A stretch of 48,562 bases of DNA from Myxococcales bacterium (lineage in GTDB: Bacteria > Myxococcota > Polyangia > Polyangiales > Polyangiaceae), in NCBI GenBank assembly GCA_003151595.1, contig PLXW01000016.1, positions 1 to 48,562 of the forward strand. Reading direction: 5' to 3'. Within the stretch, counting starts at the first letter, position 1. Each line of letters begins with the position of its first letter. The translations under genes were made by a program, and so were the position numbers. Below the pieces are notes generated by a model. The model was not told where the DNA came from and searched no databases. It saw only the letters and a list, made by a program, of their open reading frames with translations. Positions 32,349 through 40,653 of the stretch are shown here, in pieces.

Positions 32349-33908
32349 TCACGCCTCGCGAAGCTTGAAGCGCTGAATCTTCCCGGTGGCCGTCTTCGGC
32401 AGCTGCTCCACGAACACGATCTCGCGCGGATACTTGTGCGGCGTGAGCCGCGTCTTCACGAACGCCTTCAGCGAGGCCTCGAGCGCTGCGTCGCCGCGAT
32501 GCCCGTCACGCACGACCACGAACGCGCATGTGCGAATCAAGCCGTTCGCGTCGGGCTTTCCGATCACCGCGGCTTCGAGGACCGACTCGTGGCTCTGGAG
32601 CACGGCCTCGACCTCGATAGGCGAGACGTACTGCCCGCTCACCTTGAGCATGTCGTCGCTTCGGCCGGCGTAGACGTAGTGGCCGTCGGCGCGGCGCTGG
32701 TACTTGTCGCCGGTCTTCAGCCACTCGCCTTGAAACGTCGCGCGCGACTTCGCGCGATCGCGCCAGTAGAGGAGCGCCGCGCTCGGCCCCTTCACGTAGA
32801 GGTCGCCGATCTGTCCGTCGGGCACGGGCCTGCCGGCTTCGTCGCGCAGCTCGACTTCGTAGCCCGGCACCGGGGTGCCCGTCGTTCCGTAGGCGACCGC
32901 GCCGGGGCGGTTCGAGAGGAAGATGTGGAGCATCTCGGTGGAGCCGATGCCGTCGAGGACCTCGCAGCCGAAGTGCGCGGTGAACTGCTCGCCGGTCTGC
33001 GCGGGGAGCGCCTCGCCGGCCGACGTGCACACGCGGAGCGCGACGTCGGCGCGCGAAGGAAGTCGCGGTGAGGCGAGCATGGCCACGTAGAGCGTGGGGA
33101 CGCCGTAGAAGATCGTCGGCTTGTGGCGCGTGAGGCGATCGAAGATCGCGTCGGGCGTGGCGCGTTCGGCCATGAGCACGGTCGTGGCTCCGACGCTGAG
33201 CGGGAACGTCAGCGCGTTGCCGAGGCCGTACGCGAAGAAGAGCTTCGCCGCTGACAGGACGACGTCCGACTCGCGGATGCCAAGGATCGGCTTGCCGTAC
33301 AGATCGGCGGTCGCGTGGAGGTTGCCGTGCGTGTGAACGGTCCCTTTGGGTCTGCCCGTCGAGCCGGACGAGTAGAGCCAGAACGCGATGTCGTCGATGT
33401 GCGTCGCTGCCGGGTCTGCGAGCGGCGCGGCTTCGTCGAGCAGCGACTCGAGCTCGCGCTCGTCGGGCGCGAGGGCTCCTTGCGGGCACGAGACGACGAC
33501 GGTCACGTCGATCGCGGAGTCGGCGATGGCTGCGCTCAGCGTGTCGCGCAGCGCACCCGACGTGACGACGACGCGCGCGCCGCAGTGCGCGAGCATGAAG
33601 GCGTAGTCCGACGCCGGAAGCAGCGTGTTCACCAGCACCGGGACGACCCCCGCGTAGAGCGCCCCCAGGAACACCGTCGGGAGATCGACGCTGTCGAGCA
33701 TCGCCACGAGGATTCGCTCTTCGCGCCGCACGTCGAGCCTTCCCAGCACTCCGGCGAATCGGCGCACGCGGAGGTCGAGCTCGCCGTACGTCGTCGTGCG
33801 CGCGTCGTCGATGTACGCGACCTTGGCGCGACGGCCGTGGTTGACCTCCGCGAGGTGCGCGGCGAAGTTGAAGTGCTCGGGAGGCAAGGGCGTGGACTCT
33901 CTCTCCAT
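32349..33908 (-). CDS. Benzoate-CoA-ligase-like acyl-CoA synthetase
   Basis: An AMP-forming ligase of 519 residues. It has the P-loop YSSGSTGRPKGTVHTHGN, the adenylation core GIGSTEMLHIFLSNRPGAVA with YGTTGTPVPGYEVELRDEAG, LKTGDKYQRRADGHYVYAGR with the hinge Asp, and the C-terminal LPKTATGKIQRFKLREA with the catalytic Lys. The STEMLHIFLSNRPG stretch and the KLFFAYGLGNALTFPL region are characteristic of benzoate/2-aminobenzoate-CoA ligases (TIGR02262). The enzyme activates an aromatic acid with ATP and CoA. No boxABC or other benzoyl-CoA genes adjoin. It could be a salvage enzyme or act on another aryl acid. The start at ATG 33908 overlaps the start of the divergent hydrolase by 17 bases. Confidence 0.92.
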   Translation of the reverse strand: MERESTPLPPEHFNFAAHLAEVNHGRRAKVAYIDDARTTTYGELDLRVRRFAGVLGRLDVRREERILVAMLDSVDLPTVFLGALYAGVVPVLVNTLLPASDYAFMLAHCGARVVVTSGALRDTLSAAIADSAIDVTVVVSCPQGALAPDERELESLLDEAAPLADPAATHIDDIAFWLYSSGSTGRPKGTVHTHGNLHATADLYGKPILGIRESDVVLSAAKLFFAYGLGNALTFPLSVGATTVLMAERATPDAIFDRLTRHKPTIFYGVPTLYVAMLASPRLPSRADVALRVCTSAGEALPAQTGEQFTAHFGCEVLDGIGSTEMLHIFLSNRPGAVAYGTTGTPVPGYEVELRDEAGRPVPDGQIGDLYVKGPSAALLYWRDRAKSRATFQGEWLKTGDKYQRRADGHYVYAGRSDDMLKVSGQYVSPIEVEAVLQSHESVLEAAVIGKPDANGLIRTCAFVVVRDGHRGDAALEASLKAFVKTRLTPHKYPREIVFVEQLPKTATGKIQRFKLREA

Positions 33909-34677
33909 CGTGGCGGCAGGACATCGGCTCGAGGCGGCGTGGTTCGCGCCGCGCGTGCCCGACGTTCCGACGATAGTCATGCTCCACGAGGGCGTGGGGT
34001 GTCTATCGGGATGGCGCGACTGGCCGTCCGAGCTCGCGGAGAAGACGGGGCACGGCGTGCTCGCGTTCAGCCGATGGGGGTACGGCGGATCGGATCCGGT
34101 CGATCTCCCGCGACCGCTCCGGTACCTGCACGACGAAGCGAGCCTCGCGCTCCCCGAGGTGATGGACGCCGCGGGAGTTCGCGACGCGATCCTCCTCGGG
34201 CACAGCGACGGCGCGTCGATCGCGATCCTCCACGCCGGCAGCGCGCGCGGCAAGCCGCGCGTGAAGGGGCTCGTGCTCCTGGCGCCGCACGTGTTCTGCG
34301 AAGACGTCTCGGTCGAAGCGATCACGCGCATCCGCGAAGAGTTCGTTCACGGCGATCTCCGAGAGCGACTCGCGAAGCGCCAGGGGGCGAACGTCGACGG
34401 CGCATTCTGGGGGTGGAACCGCGCGTGGCTCGATCCGGGATTTCGCGCATGGAACATCGAGTCGTCGCTGCCGTCGATCGACGTGCCTGTGCTCGTGATC
34501 CAGGGCGAGGCGGACCCCTACGGGACGCTCGCGCAAGTCGACGCCATCGAGCGCCAGGTGCGCGGCCCGTTCACGCGCCTCGTTCTTCCCGAGTGCGGTC
34601 ACGCTCCGAACAAGGAGCGCCCCGAGGAGACGACGGCCGCGGTCGTCGCGTTCGTTCAGTGCAACCAGTGGAGATGA
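33892..34677 (+). CDS. Alpha/beta hydrolase, cytosolic
   Basis: A predicted serine hydrolase of 261 residues. The fold is seen in PTIVMLHEGVGCLSGWRDWP (oxyanion HE/HG region), GVLAFSRWGYGGSD, the nucleophile elbow LLGHSDGASIAILHA, the acid VLVIQGEADPYGT and the catalytic His in LPECGHAPNKERP. The substrate is unknown. Partnership with the divergent aryl-CoA ligase is suggested only by position. GTG 33892 has GGAGG about 8 bases upstream, a strong ribosome-binding site. A longer start at 33796 would run deep into the ligase gene. The 3' end overlaps the convergent lipoprotein gene by 22 bases. Confidence 0.9.
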   Translation: MDSLSIVAAGHRLEAAWFAPRVPDVPTIVMLHEGVGCLSGWRDWPSELAEKTGHGVLAFSRWGYGGSDPVDLPRPLRYLHDEASLALPEVMDAAGVRDAILLGHSDGASIAILHAGSARGKPRVKGLVLLAPHVFCEDVSVEAITRIREEFVHGDLRERLAKRQGANVDGAFWGWNRAWLDPGFRAWNIESSLPSIDVPVLVIQGEADPYGTLAQVDAIERQVRGPFTRLVLPECGHAPNKERPEETTAAVVAFVQCNQWR

Positions 34678-36194
34678 TCGAGGAGCACGCTCGAGTCGTA
34701 GCTCGAGTCCTGTGAGTCCCAGATGATCAGCTCCAGCGTGATGACCTCGCCCGGCAGCACCGTCGCGGTCGATGTCACCCAGTTCGTGCTCCCGCCGCTC
34801 GTGCTCGGGGTCGTTCCGCAGTAGACGCTCCCGGCGTCGCCAGCGGTGTCTTCGGCATAGCCCGTCCCGTTGAGCGACGTCGGACCCGACACGCACGTCG
34901 ACGTCGGCGCACCGGCGTCGCCCGCGCCGCTGGCGCACGCGAGCTGCGTCCCCGCCGTGCACACGGGGAGCGTCGGCGCGTTGATCGTGACCGGGTTTCC
35001 ATTCGCGTCCTTCGCCATGTTCGCCGGCGTGCCGCCGTTGAACGCGCCGGAGGAGAGGTACGCGATGAACCCGTCGTTGAACGACGAGCACACGTAGTCG
35101 GGCCAGTCGCTCGACATGAAGTTGAAGTCGAAGGCCATGCCCGTGGCGTTGGTGGGGACGCGGATCTGGAGACGCACGTCGATGAGATCGTTCACGACCG
35201 TCGAGACCGCGGGGCAGCCGGGGTACGTCTGCGGAAATCCGGGCGGCAGGTCGCCCGAGTTGCCCGTCGTGCCGAGGACGCCCCCCACGCCTTGCATGCC
35301 GGCCTTGCCCCCCTTGAAGAACGGGCCCGTGTCGGTGTCGGTCGCCGTGGCCGAGCCGCTGCTGAGGACGCCCATCATCGATCCTTCGCGCGGAAGGAGG
35401 ACGCTGCCGAACGCCGGAAGGATGCCGTGCTGCTGCTCGAAGTTGGCCGCGCCCGCGTCCTGGTACGAGTGACCCGACGAGTACGTCGCCGAGACGAGGC
35501 CCCAGTGCGTGGCGTCGACCGAGACCGGGCAGATGCCGATCGCTTTGGCGAAGTCGCTCGCGGGTCCGCCGGCGGCGAGCGACTGATCGCACGACGCCGT
35601 GGTGCCGCACTTGTTGGTGAAGTCGAACGCCGCGGGGTCGCACGGGCCCGCGTCCACCGGCGGGTTGCTGCCGGAGTCTTCGGGCTTGGTGGCGTCGATC
35701 GAGGCGTCGTGGGGCTTGGCGGCGTCGGGCTCGCCGGCGTCGAGCTCGTTGCCGGAGTCGTGCGAGCCGCCCGCGTCGTTGCCCGAGCCTCCGCCGTCGT
35801 CGCCTCCATGGCCGCCGTCGTCGCCGGTCGTCTGACCGCTGTCGTCGCCCGTGACCTGACCGCTATCGTCGCCGCCGGTGGTCTGACCGCTGTCGTCGTC
35901 GCCTTGCGTCGGACCTGCGCCGTCGTTGTTCGACACGGTCGCGTCGAGCCCGGGGAGCGGACCCGAGACGCCGCATCCGGCACACGTACCGTAGCCCTCG
36001 CCGTTCGACGTACACGCTTGCGCGCCGACCTCGCCGCCCGGACAGGTGCACGCGATCTGCTGGCCGGGAATGCACGCCGTTCCTGGAATCAGCGGCCCCG
36101 CATCGCTGCCTCCGCCGCACGCCGCGGCCAGCGCGAGCACGCAGGCAAACCCGACCCCGATCAACGCGGCGCGCCTGCGATTCCCGTGCTTCAC
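34656..36194 (-). CDS. Lipoprotein with choice-of-anchor L domain
   Basis: A 512-residue exported protein with a lipoprotein signal (ALIGVGFACVLALAAAC, Cys26). A short Cys module follows (CIPGQQIACTCPGGEVGAQA). Then comes a disordered Asp/Gly/Gln/Thr linker with imperfect repeats (GDDSGQTTGGDDSGQVTGDD, about residues 97-135), and then a globular ~320-residue domain. That domain carries the choice-of-anchor L pattern (AFDFNFMSSDWPDYVCSSFN, DGFIAYLSSGAFNGGTP, and near the end ITLELIIWDSQDSSYDSSVL with LDHLHWL). Such domains occur in secreted, surface-displayed proteins of Myxococcota and Bacteroidota. The precise role is unknown. ATG 36194. The C-terminus overlaps the convergent hydrolase gene. 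Confidence 0.9.
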   Translation of the reverse strand: MKHGNRRRAALIGVGFACVLALAAACGGGSDAGPLIPGTACIPGQQIACTCPGGEVGAQACTSNGEGYGTCAGCGVSGPLPGLDATVSNNDGAGPTQGDDDSGQTTGGDDSGQVTGDDSGQTTGDDGGHGGDDGGGSGNDAGGSHDSGNELDAGEPDAAKPHDASIDATKPEDSGSNPPVDAGPCDPAAFDFTNKCGTTASCDQSLAAGGPASDFAKAIGICPVSVDATHWGLVSATYSSGHSYQDAGAANFEQQHGILPAFGSVLLPREGSMMGVLSSGSATATDTDTGPFFKGGKAGMQGVGGVLGTTGNSGDLPPGFPQTYPGCPAVSTVVNDLIDVRLQIRVPTNATGMAFDFNFMSSDWPDYVCSSFNDGFIAYLSSGAFNGGTPANMAKDANGNPVTINAPTLPVCTAGTQLACASGAGDAGAPTSTCVSGPTSLNGTGYAEDTAGDAGSVYCGTTPSTSGGSTNWVTSTATVLPGEVITLELIIWDSQDSSYDSSVLLDHLHWLH

Positions 36195-36257
36195 GTCCGA
36201 GTTCTACGCACGCGCCCGGGTTGACCTCCCTTCGTCCGTCACCGACACTCGCCGCCG

Positions 36258-36650
36258 ATGGACCTCACCACCGCGCGCACCACCGGCAAGAAATGGCTGA
36301 TTCGCATCGTCGTGTGGGGGCTCGCGATCGCCGTGCTCGGCACCGCGCTCTACACGTACACGTCGCTTCACTACGCGTACTCGACGGGCGAGCGGGTCGG
36401 CTTCGTACAGAAGATGTCGAAGAAAGGGTGGTTCTGTAAGACCGACGAGGGGGAGCTCGCGCAGGTCAACATGGATGGCCAGCAGGCGCAGATGTTCTAC
36501 TTCACGGTGCGCGACGACGCGGTCTCGCAGCAGATCCAGAACTTCGCCGGCCACCGCCTCGTGCTCGAGTACGACGAGCACCGCGGCATCCCGTCGACCT
36601 GCTTCGGCGACACGACGTACTTCGTGACGTCGGTGCACGAAGCGAAATAG
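36258..36650 (+). CDS. Conserved membrane-anchored protein of unknown function
   Basis: A protein of 130 residues with one N-terminal membrane anchor (WLIRIVVWGLAIAVLGTALY, about 13-32) and a periplasmic beta-rich domain. Conserved stretches are YAYSTGERVGFVQKMSKKGW, FCKTDEGELAQVNM, MFYFTVRDDAV and GIPSTCFGDTTYFVTSV. This pattern (YSxGERxGxxQKxSxKGWxCKTxEGELA) belongs to a widespread proteobacterial family often wrongly annotated as 6-phosphogluconate dehydrogenase. Its function is not known. Two Cys in the mature domain are candidates for a disulfide. It converges with the DUF5989 gene, 4 bases apart. ATG 36258. Confidence 0.85.
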   Translation: MDLTTARTTGKKWLIRIVVWGLAIAVLGTALYTYTSLHYAYSTGERVGFVQKMSKKGWFCKTDEGELAQVNMDGQQAQMFYFTVRDDAVSQQIQNFAGHRLVLEYDEHRGIPSTCFGDTTYFVTSVHEAK

Positions 36651-36654
36651 CGCG

Positions 36655-36867
36655 TCAGAAGATCGAATAGATGAACGGCGCGACCGCTTCGACGGTCGCG
36701 GCCAGGACGAGCACCAGGCCCGTCACGCACAGGAACACGACGAGCGGCGCGAGCCATCGCCGGCCGCCGTCGCTCATCCACAGGCCGCGCGCGAAGCCGC
36801 CGATCGACGGGACTGCGCTGGCGATCACGATCATTCCGCGCTCGATCTTCCCGCGCCTCTTCAACAT
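36655..36867 (-). CDS. DUF5989-family small membrane protein (SxtK-like)
   Basis: A protein of 70 residues: MLKRRGKIERGMIVIASAVP, then GFARGLWMSDGGRRWLAPLV and a single TM helix (VFLCVTGLVLVLAATVEAVA) ending PFIYSIF. The GFxxFLxxxKKxWLxPxxxxLLxxGxLxV pattern and FIYxxF end correspond to DUF5989. Members of that family are ~50-70 residues long and found beside NodU/CmcH-type carbamoyltransferases (SxtK near SxtI of the saxitoxin cluster). ATG 36867 overlaps the stop of the carbamoyltransferase gene by 7 bases, so it is coupled to it. It is proposed to anchor or assist the carbamoyltransferase at the membrane (inference). Confidence 0.85.
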   Translation of the reverse strand: MLKRRGKIERGMIVIASAVPSIGGFARGLWMSDGGRRWLAPLVVFLCVTGLVLVLAATVEAVAPFIYSIF

Positions 36868-38690
36868 GCGATCGCTCCCTCGGTCGTGATCTCGCTCGTG
36901 GGTTTGGTGACCTCGCCCGAGACGGGCGCTTCGCTCGTCGCCTGCGCGCGCGCTGCCCTCTTCGTCACGAAGTGGTTGCCGGCGACGAGCACGTCGATGC
37001 CGCAGCGGAGGAACGTCGAATACCCCTCGACCGCGCGCGTGACGATCGGCTCGCCGGCGAGGTTGAACGACGTGTTCAGGATGACCGGGATGCCGGTCTT
37101 CGCGCCGTAGCGAACGAGCAGCTCGTAGAAGCGCGGCGCGGCCTCGCGCGTGACCGTCTGGACGCGCGCGGTGCCGTCGACGTGCGTGATCGCCGCGAGC
37201 CGGTCGCGCCATTCGGGGCGCACCGGGAAGACGCCCGACATGAACTCGCCGAGCTCGGCGCCGCCCGGCGGGAGATCGAAGAACTTCCCCGCCAGCTCGA
37301 TCGGCACCGCGGGCGCGAACGGACGGAACTCCTCGCGGTATTTGATCTCGCGATTGAGCCGGTCCTTCATCTCGTTGCCGTGCGGCGCGGCGAGGATGCT
37401 CCGGTTGCCGAGCGCGCGTGGGCCGAGCTCGGCGTTGCCGTCCATCCAGCCGATGATCTTGCCGGCGACGAGCGCAGCGACCGTGCGATCGAGCGCGTCC
37501 GAGTCGTCGCGCGCGGTCTCGAGCGGGAGGCCGTCTTCGTTCGCGAGGCGCGCGAGATCGCCGGCGTCGACGGCCGGTCCCCAGTACGGATGGTTCGGGA
37601 TCTCCTTGTGCGCGTTGCCGAAGTGGATCCGATCGGCGTACAGCGCCGCGCCGAGCGCGCACCCCGCGTCGCCCGGCGCGCACGGCACGTGGAGGCGCGC
37701 GAAGCCCGACTCGCGCAAGATGCGCGCGTTGGCCACGCCGTTGAGCGCCACGCCTCCGCCGAAGCAAAGGTCCGCGAGGCCGGTCTCCTCGCGCAGCGAC
37801 TTCGTGATCTCCACCAGCGTGTCTTCGAGCACGCGCTGCACGCTCGCCGCGATGTTCGCGAAGCGCATCCCTTCGGGCGTTCGCGGATCGATCCTCTCGT
37901 GCTGCGCGCGCGGCGCTCCGAAGAGCGCGATGAACCTGTCCGAGTACGAGCGCTTCGCCGTGGTGTGGAAGTCGAAGTAGTCGAGATCGAGCGCGAACGA
38001 TCCGCCGCCGAGCGGGCGAATGACCTTCCGCACTTCGTCGAGGTACGTGGGCGTCCCGTACGACGCGAGCCCCATCACTTTGTATTCGCCCTCGTTCACC
38101 TGGAACCCGAGGAACGCGGTGAACGTCGAATAGAGCATCCCCAGGGAGTGCGGGAAGCGGAGCTCGCGGAGCAGCGTGATCGACGTCGAGCCGTCGTCCT
38201 TCTTCTCGCCCACGCCCACGGAGAGCGTGGCCCACTCGCCGACCCCGTCGGCCGTGAGGATCGCCGCCTTCTTCGCCGGCGACGTGAGGAACGCCGCGGC
38301 CGCGTGCGACTGGTGATGCTCGGTGAAGAGGATCTTGTCGCTGGCGACGCCGAGGTAGCTCTTGATGATCCCTTTGACCCACAGCTTCTCGCCGAGCGTG
38401 TTCTTCATCGCGTGTGGGAAGCTCTTCCAGCTCTTCGGAAACGCGCGGAGCGCCGTGGTGAGGATGCGCTCGAACTTGAGCATCGGCTTCTCGTAGAAGA
38501 CGACGGCGTCGAGATCACCCGGCTCGAGCCCGGCGTGATCGAGGCACCACTCGATGGCGCCCAGCGGGAACGCGGGGTCGTTCTTGATGCGCGAGATGCG
38601 CTCCTCTTGAACGGCGCAGACCGGGACGCCGTCGATGACGAGCGCCGCGGCCGAGTCGTGGAAGTGAGAAGAGATGCCGAGGATCTTCAT
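36861..38690 (-). CDS. NodU/CmcH-type O-carbamoyltransferase
   Basis: A two-domain enzyme of 609 residues that uses carbamoyl phosphate and ATP to carbamoylate a hydroxyl group. The Kae1-like N-terminal part shows MKILGISSHFHDSAAALVID, VQEERISRIKNDPAFP, FTEHHQSHAAAAFLTSP (metal-binding His), ILTADGVGEWATLSVG and NEGEYKVMGLASYG. The YrdC-like C-terminal part shows GKIIGWMDGNAELGPRALGN, RSILAAP, YREEFRPFAPAV and VILNTSFNLAGEPIV. The acceptor cannot be read from the sequence. Known relatives act on Nod factor, cephalosporins, novobiocin and saxitoxin precursors. It sits between a di-iron-like gene (17 bases upstream) and DUF5989 (overlapping). ATG 38690. A 35-residue tail rich in Thr/Ser/Glu is lineage-specific. 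Confidence 0.95.
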   Translation of the reverse strand: MKILGISSHFHDSAAALVIDGVPVCAVQEERISRIKNDPAFPLGAIEWCLDHAGLEPGDLDAVVFYEKPMLKFERILTTALRAFPKSWKSFPHAMKNTLGEKLWVKGIIKSYLGVASDKILFTEHHQSHAAAAFLTSPAKKAAILTADGVGEWATLSVGVGEKKDDGSTSITLLRELRFPHSLGMLYSTFTAFLGFQVNEGEYKVMGLASYGTPTYLDEVRKVIRPLGGGSFALDLDYFDFHTTAKRSYSDRFIALFGAPRAQHERIDPRTPEGMRFANIAASVQRVLEDTLVEITKSLREETGLADLCFGGGVALNGVANARILRESGFARLHVPCAPGDAGCALGAALYADRIHFGNAHKEIPNHPYWGPAVDAGDLARLANEDGLPLETARDDSDALDRTVAALVAGKIIGWMDGNAELGPRALGNRSILAAPHGNEMKDRLNREIKYREEFRPFAPAVPIELAGKFFDLPPGGAELGEFMSGVFPVRPEWRDRLAAITHVDGTARVQTVTREAAPRFYELLVRYGAKTGIPVILNTSFNLAGEPIVTRAVEGYSTFLRCGIDVLVAGNHFVTKRAARAQATSEAPVSGEVTKPTSEITTEGAIAC

Positions 38691-38707
38691 GGCGCGTTAC
38701 TCCGAGC

Positions 38708-39463
38708 TCAGTACTGCGAGCGGAGCTGCGCCGCGTTTCGCGTGTTGCGCGCTTCGGACCAACCGGGGAGCTCGCCTTTCGCGCTGCGCTTCGCAGCCAT
38801 CGCGAACAGCGGGAGCACGACGAAGTACTGCACCGTGAGCACGACGCCCCCCATCACGTTGGCGACCGCCGACGCGAGCCGCAGGTACGCCTTCCACACG
38901 CGACCGAGCCGCGCCCACGCCAGATGCCAGACGTAGTTCTTCGGCGACACCCGCTTCAACTGCGCCAGCGTGTAGTTCGTGTGAAACGCTTCGTCGGGGA
39001 TGACGATGTCGAACACGCGGCTCGTCTCGGGATCGGCTTCGAGCACGTCCTGGTAGACGACGAAGCGCTGCGCGCCCGCCCGCTCCGACAGATGGAGGAA
39101 CGCGAGGAGCGAGCCGTCGGACTCCTGGTCCACCTTGAGATCGTCGAGACCTCGCTCGCCCGGCGCGAACCAGTTCGCCTCGAAGCCGTTGCGTTGCGCG
39201 TTCGGGAGCGACGTGAGGATGGCGCGCCCGCGATCGGTGAACAGCTTCGCGTGCTTCTGTTCGTCTTGCGCGTGACGCAGATAGAGCCGGCGAAGCAACG
39301 GATCGCGCGTGCACTCGGCGGCGCGGGCCATGTCGCGCCCGCTATCCGACTCGGTCGATGCGAAGCGAAGGAGCTTGCTCGCGCGGCGATGCGCGTCGGA
39401 CCAGATCCAGCGATGAAGCGGCTGGAGAACGCGATCGATCCCGCCTGATTTCCCGACCCCCAT
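38708..39463 (-). CDS. Ferritin-like di-iron protein with C-terminal membrane segment
   Basis: A protein of 251 residues predicted to be a four-helix bundle. Two helices carry ExxH pairs: YLRHAQDEQKHAKLFTD and IVIPDEAFHTNYTLAQ. Preceding Glu residues in AECTRDP and in VLEADPETSR complete a plausible carboxylate-bridged di-iron site. A hydrophobic C-terminal stretch (NVMGGVVLTVQYFVVLPLFA) would anchor it to the membrane. Ferritin-like oxidases or oxygenases of this type (rubrerythrin/COQ7 fold) can hydroxylate, desaturate or detoxify. The reaction here is unknown. ATG 39463 lies 26 bases after the SGNH gene; the carbamoyltransferase follows 17 bases downstream, all on one strand. A longer open frame upstream to 40570 is a shadow of the SGNH gene. 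Confidence 0.82.
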   Translation of the reverse strand: MGVGKSGGIDRVLQPLHRWIWSDAHRRASKLLRFASTESDSGRDMARAAECTRDPLLRRLYLRHAQDEQKHAKLFTDRGRAILTSLPNAQRNGFEANWFAPGERGLDDLKVDQESDGSLLAFLHLSERAGAQRFVVYQDVLEADPETSRVFDIVIPDEAFHTNYTLAQLKRVSPKNYVWHLAWARLGRVWKAYLRLASAVANVMGGVVLTVQYFVVLPLFAMAAKRSAKGELPGWSEARNTRNAAQLRSQY

Positions 39464-39489
39464 GCGTACTTCCCTCTCGGCGGGGAACC

Positions 39490-40653
39490 CTAGCGCAACC
39501 GCTCTTTCATCGCATCCGTCAGCGCGACCGTCAGCTTCGCGATCGATCGCGCGGTCGGATGGTTGTCGCCGGGGATCGGATCGTCGCCGACGTCGACGTC
39601 GAGACACGCGAGCCCCTGATTCGTGAACAGCTCGTCCAAGATCCAGCGATCGCCGCGCGGCTCGGGATACCCGAAGCTCGGGCAGACGAAGAACGGTTTC
39701 GCGCCGCGCGCGAGCGACATGCGCGCCGTCTCGCGGAAGATCGCCTTCGCGGTCTCGAGCGCGGTGTCGTCGCGGTACTCGAAGATCCCGCGCGCGGCTT
39801 GGGAGAGATGCAGGTCGTGGAAGAAGCCGTGCGGCGAGACGAGGCGCGGGGTGACGCCGTCGAAGACCACGTGCGGGTGATCGTCGAGCGTCATGCGCCA
39901 CACCATGAGCGAGAAGAAGAACGTCACTGTGGCGACGGGGCGCTCCAAGCGCGGGAGAGCGTCCGACAGACGAAGGAACGCCTGGTCGGAGCCGTAGCCG
40001 TGGACGCCGAGATCGACGACCTGGAGATCGAGCGCGCGGCCGACGCCGGCGGCGAACGTCTCGTCCCAGTGGAGGCCGTGGCCGGCGGTGATCGATTCGC
40101 CGGTGAAGAGGATCGTCGGGCGCGTGAAATCGGGGACGGCGCCGATCGACGGCGCGCGATCGTGGTCGGCGTCGATGGCGTACTCGATCGCGCGTCCGCC
40201 GGTGGGGATCGTGGTCGCGCGCGAGGCGACGAAGCGCCAGCCGTAGCGCGCGTCGAGCTCGCCGATCTGGATCTCGATCGTGCCGAGCTTGTGCGCGCGC
40301 CTCGGGAGATGAAGCACGCGAAGACCGATCTCGCTGGCCACGAGCGCGAGGACGAGCGCGACCACCGTCGGCCCCGACGCGTGCGCGAGCTCGCGCGCCG
40401 ACCTTCGCCCCGCCCATCGCCCCGCGATCGGTCGCACCACGAACAGCAACGCTGCGGCCACGACGCCACCCGCCAGGCGCCACAGGATTGCGGTGCGCCT
40501 CTCGGACGCATCGCGCGCCCAATAGAAGAGGAGATAGTGGCGCTCGAACCAGCGCAGGTCCGCGCGCCACACCCAGGCCAGCACGAACGCTGCCACCGCG
40601 ATCACGATCGCTTCGACCGCGAACCGCTCGCGCGAATGCGCGCTCACGCTCAC
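39490..40653 (-). CDS. Membrane-bound SGNH/GDSL-like hydrolase
   Basis: A 387-residue protein with three N-terminal TM helices (FAVEAIVIAVAAFVLAWVW, LAGGVVAAALLFVVRPIAG, TVVALVLALVASEIGLRVL) and an exported SGNH domain. The nucleophile block is TILFTGESITAGHGLHWDET (GES in place of GDS). The oxyanion Gly is in VDLGVHGYGSDQAF. The C-terminal pair is DDPIPGDNHPTARS (Asp-xx-His). Such enzymes act on acyl esters of glycans or on lipids at the outer face of the membrane. It begins with GTG 40653, whose codon overlaps the stop of the FMN-reductase gene (GTGA). Membrane SGNH genes next to DUF5989/carbamoyltransferase genes occur in other bacteria. The link in function is inferred. Confidence 0.87.
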   Translation of the reverse strand: MSVSAHSRERFAVEAIVIAVAAFVLAWVWRADLRWFERHYLLFYWARDASERRTAILWRLAGGVVAAALLFVVRPIAGRWAGRRSARELAHASGPTVVALVLALVASEIGLRVLHLPRRAHKLGTIEIQIGELDARYGWRFVASRATTIPTGGRAIEYAIDADHDRAPSIGAVPDFTRPTILFTGESITAGHGLHWDETFAAGVGRALDLQVVDLGVHGYGSDQAFLRLSDALPRLERPVATVTFFFSLMVWRMTLDDHPHVVFDGVTPRLVSPHGFFHDLHLSQAARGIFEYRDDTALETAKAIFRETARMSLARGAKPFFVCPSFGYPEPRGDRWILDELFTNQGLACLDVDVGDDPIPGDNHPTARSIAKLTVALTDAMKERLR

